DNA from: Botrimarina hoheduenensis
Lineage (GTDB): Bacteria > Planctomycetota > Planctomycetia > Pirellulales > Lacipirellulaceae
NCBI RefSeq assembly: GCF_007859815.1
Contig: NZ_SJPH01000002.1
Coordinates: 47,824-111,823 of the forward strand
DNA length: 64,000 nt
Reading direction: 5' to 3'
Shown: piece after piece, positions 62,341-64,000 of the stretch
How the letters are laid out: each line of letters starts with the position of its first letter
Position numbering within the stretch: position 1 is the first letter of the stretch
The notes under the pieces: model-generated
The model's input: the letters and a program-made list of their open reading frames with translations, nothing else
The model's database searches: none
Told to the model about the DNA's origin: nothing
Position numbers and translations under genes: made by a program

Positions 62341-62447
62341 CCCCCTAAGCGGGGGACGACGCGAGGCAGCCCGGCAACCGCTGCTTACGAAACCTTGCCG
62401 ACGGCTACGCCGGCAAGGCCCTTTGGCTCCCGCCGCAACGCGGGAGC
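62341..62447 (+). promoter_or_regulatory. Structured leader with three perfect hairpins before the Wzz/Wzc-like gene
   Basis: CCCCC-TAAGC-GGGGG at 62341-62355, then CCTTGCCG (62393-62400) with CGGCAAGG (62411-62418), then GCTCCCGC (62426-62433) with GCGGGAGC (62440-62447) around a 6-base loop. The last stem ends 25 bases before the ATG, near GGAG at 62458-62461. Stems of 5, 8 and 8 pairs in 107 bases are unusual. This could be a riboregulator, attenuator or RNA-stability element; no riboswitch family matches clearly. Confidence 0.5.
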
Positions 62448-62472
62448 GGCCCGACTTGGAGATCGCTCACTC

Positions 62473-64000
62473 ATGACCACCCACGACAACGGAGACGTGT
62501 CCACCGCTGGTCCCGGCACCGCCATGGTGCAGGCGGGATCGGCTTCTGGCGGCGCGCTGGCGTCCCCCTTTGCGGGAATGGGCGCCGCCGCGGCCAAGGA
62601 CGTTATCAAAGGCGGCATGGATCGCAGCGGGCTGCTCAACGCCCTGCGCCGTCGCTGGCTGCTCGCCACGTGCATGAGCACTCTGGCAGGGCTTGCCGCC
62701 GGTGCTGGCCTGTGGCTGTTGTTCCCTGAGACCTTTTCCGCCAAGGCGTACTACAAGGTTGCGAGCGATCCGGTCACGCTCGTCGACTCACGAGCCGCCA
62801 ACCAAACCAGCGACTTCGACGTTTTCCGGGCGACCCAGATCGCGTCGATCAAGAGCCCCTATGTGCTCTCGGCCGCGCTCCGCAACAGCAACATCGGGCG
62901 TCACAAGTTCTTCCCGCAGAATCCCAGCGACGACAAGGTGATGTGGCTGCGTGACCAGCTCCAGGTTTCGTTCCCGAACGATGGTGAGCTGCTCGAGATC
63001 TCGGTTGCGGGGCCTTACCCGCGTGAAGAACTGAAGGAGATCATCGAGGCCGTCAGCGAGTCGTATTACAACGAAGTGGTCTATCGCGATCGGGTGCTCC
63101 GCCAGCAACCGCTGCAGATTCTTAAGGAGAGCTTCGCCGACCTGGAAGAAGAAATCCGCGACGAGATGATCGCCTACCAGCAGCTGGCCGAGGATAGCGG
63201 CACCAGCGCAGCGTACTCCGACGGCTTCGATCCGGAGACGAAGCTCATGCTTGCCGAGATCACGCGGATGCAGGGCGAGCAGATGAAGCTCCAGACGCAA
63301 CTCATGCAAGCGACCATGGAGTATCAGATCTTCGAGCGGCAGATCAACGACCCCTCGTACATCGACGCTCAGGTGGATCAGCAACTGGCCGCCGATCCGA
63401 CGATTGGACAGATGCAGGCTCAGGTGCTCGGACTCGACCTCCAGATCCAGCAGCTCCGCACGACTGTTAAGCGAGGCTCTTCCCCTGAGGTCCGCCGCCT
63501 GCTCCGTCAGCGCGATCAGCTCAACCAGCAGATCGCCGCGATGCGTGACCAGATGCGGGCCCAGCTGGCGGGGCAGAACTCGGACGAGCCCAATCCGCTC
63601 CTGAAAGCGCAAACCACCAGCTTCGCGCTGACCCGGGGCACGCTGTCACGCGAGCTGGAACGGATCGAGAAGCGGATCGCCGAGCTGCAAGAAGGGCTGC
63701 TCGAGAAGGCCGTCAACAATACCGACCTCATGCTCCGTCAGACCAAGATCGAGCAGCAGCGTAACATTCAGCAGAGCATCGCCACCAAGATCCAGAATCT
63801 GGCGGTCGAGCTGAAGGCCCCTGCCCGCATCTCGGCCCTTAGCAACCCGCAGGGTGCCGCCCCAGCCGAGACTTCGAGCGCCCGCAACCTGCTGGCTCGT
63901 GCGGCGATCTCTTCGATTGGTGGCTTAGGAGCGCTCATGCTCACGTGCCTTGGCATCGGCTTCATGGAATTCAACAACCGGCGCCTGGACGGACCCGAGC
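62473..64000 (+). CDS. Wzz/Wzc-like polysaccharide chain-length protein (3' partial)
   Basis: An open frame runs from the ATG at 62473 to the window end (509 codons), so the protein continues. N-terminal linker, TM helix (LATCMSTLAGLAAGAGLWLL, about residues 65-84), then a Wzz-type periplasmic domain (FSAKAYYKVASDP; FRATQIASIKSPYVLSAAL), a long coiled-coil (ESFADLEEEIRDEMIAYQQL) and a second TM helix (GGLGALMLTCLGIGFMEF, about residues 483-500). This topology is that of polysaccharide co-polymerases. A downstream BY-kinase domain, as in Wzc, is likely but lies outside the window. Confidence 0.87.
   Translation, partial: MTTHDNGDVSTAGPGTAMVQAGSASGGALASPFAGMGAAAAKDVIKGGMDRSGLLNALRRRWLLATCMSTLAGLAAGAGLWLLFPETFSAKAYYKVASDPVTLVDSRAANQTSDFDVFRATQIASIKSPYVLSAALRNSNIGRHKFFPQNPSDDKVMWLRDQLQVSFPNDGELLEISVAGPYPREELKEIIEAVSESYYNEVVYRDRVLRQQPLQILKESFADLEEEIRDEMIAYQQLAEDSGTSAAYSDGFDPETKLMLAEITRMQGEQMKLQTQLMQATMEYQIFERQINDPSYIDAQVDQQLAADPTIGQMQAQVLGLDLQIQQLRTTVKRGSSPEVRRLLRQRDQLNQQIAAMRDQMRAQLAGQNSDEPNPLLKAQTTSFALTRGTLSRELERIEKRIAELQEGLLEKAVNNTDLMLRQTKIEQQRNIQQSIATKIQNLAVELKAPARISALSNPQGAAPAETSSARNLLARAAISSIGGLGALMLTCLGIGFMEFNNRRLDGPE

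Larger units (their letters stand above)
62128..62472. other. Leader with sigma-54 promoter and three hairpins
   Basis: This 345-base gap contains a hairpin CAAGCC-AGT-GGCTTG (about 62204-62218), the sigma-54-type motif at 62293-62310, and the structured leader at 62341-62447, ending before the Wzz/Wzc-like start. No protein-coding frame is accepted. Confidence 0.6.

Noticed and set aside
62341..62447. Cyclic-di-GMP (GEMM) or cobalamin riboswitch in the leader
   Set aside because: Fragments such as GGGGGACG and the earlier GCCAGTGGC recall parts of these motifs, but required tetraloop/receptor and conserved core sequences are absent.
1..64000. CRISPR array
   Set aside because: No run of regularly spaced direct repeats and no cas gene found.

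Overview
The window looks like chromosomal DNA from a GC-rich planctomycete of the order Pirellulales, close to the Lacipirellulaceae. I infer this from content, not from a search. It has a DUF1559 protein with a prepilin-type N-terminus, several DUF1080 proteins, three PEP-CTERM proteins sharing a dockerin-like C-terminal module, an exosortase with an EpsI-type partner, a lysine-rich histone-H1-like protein, and many long proteins without familiar domains.

Layout. 1-3200 is an accessory polymorphic-toxin island: the tail of one HINT-toxin gene (ParB-like C-terminus), a candidate immunity gene, a complete secreted HINT-toxin gene (HH...H nuclease-like C-terminus), a second candidate immunity gene, and an IS3-type remnant fused to a 5'-truncated double-CxxCG gene. 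3200-9830 carries an MFS transporter, an ExeA-like ATPase, RsmE, two PEP-CTERM proteins (one a glucose/sorbosone-dehydrogenase-like beta-propeller) and Ogt. 9800-15200 is a minus-strand run: dxr, rseP, a DUF481-like outer-membrane protein, DUF1080, ogt. 15650-22740 has ftsH, an ammonium transporter and sdhC-sdhA. 23000-28000 holds a TPR protein, the H1-like protein and a CtpA-type protease, all on minus. 28600-36700 has purH, an FHA protein, a PEP-CTERM GH25 lysozyme-like protein, a DUF1080-ThuA fusion, a YceI protein, an ICMT/NnrU-like methyltransferase and a LamG-like protein. 36700-46000 has a MATE pump, a BamB-like propeller, a 1353-residue unknown and a membrane-anchored alpha/alpha-toroid protein. 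46000-51400 is a membrane-microdomain cluster (long NfeD, short NfeD, FloA, unknown, FmdB).

51700-55600 is a looser accessory-like stretch. It has a coiled-coil membrane protein overlapped by a 53-residue membrane peptide, then small genes (zinc ribbon, GNAT, membrane protein) interspersed with two intergenic repeat families, here called A and B, and a tRNA-Leu(GAG). 56000-64000 is a surface/export locus: DUF1559, EpsI-like protein, a Cys/Pro-rich secreted protein, a Wza-like export protein, exosortase, and a Wzz/Wzc-like chain-length protein cut by the window end. That last gene is preceded by a well-formed sigma-54-type promoter motif and a leader with three strong hairpins.

How the parts connect. 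The exosortase at 60970 is the likely processor of the three PEP-CTERM proteins at 6304, 7604 and 31272. FtsH, RseP, NfeD/FloA and CtpA together make up much envelope quality-control machinery. The most unusual features are the duplicated HINT junction at the left end, the A/B repeats around small genes at 52.7-55.2 kb, and the structured leader at 62.3-62.5 kb.
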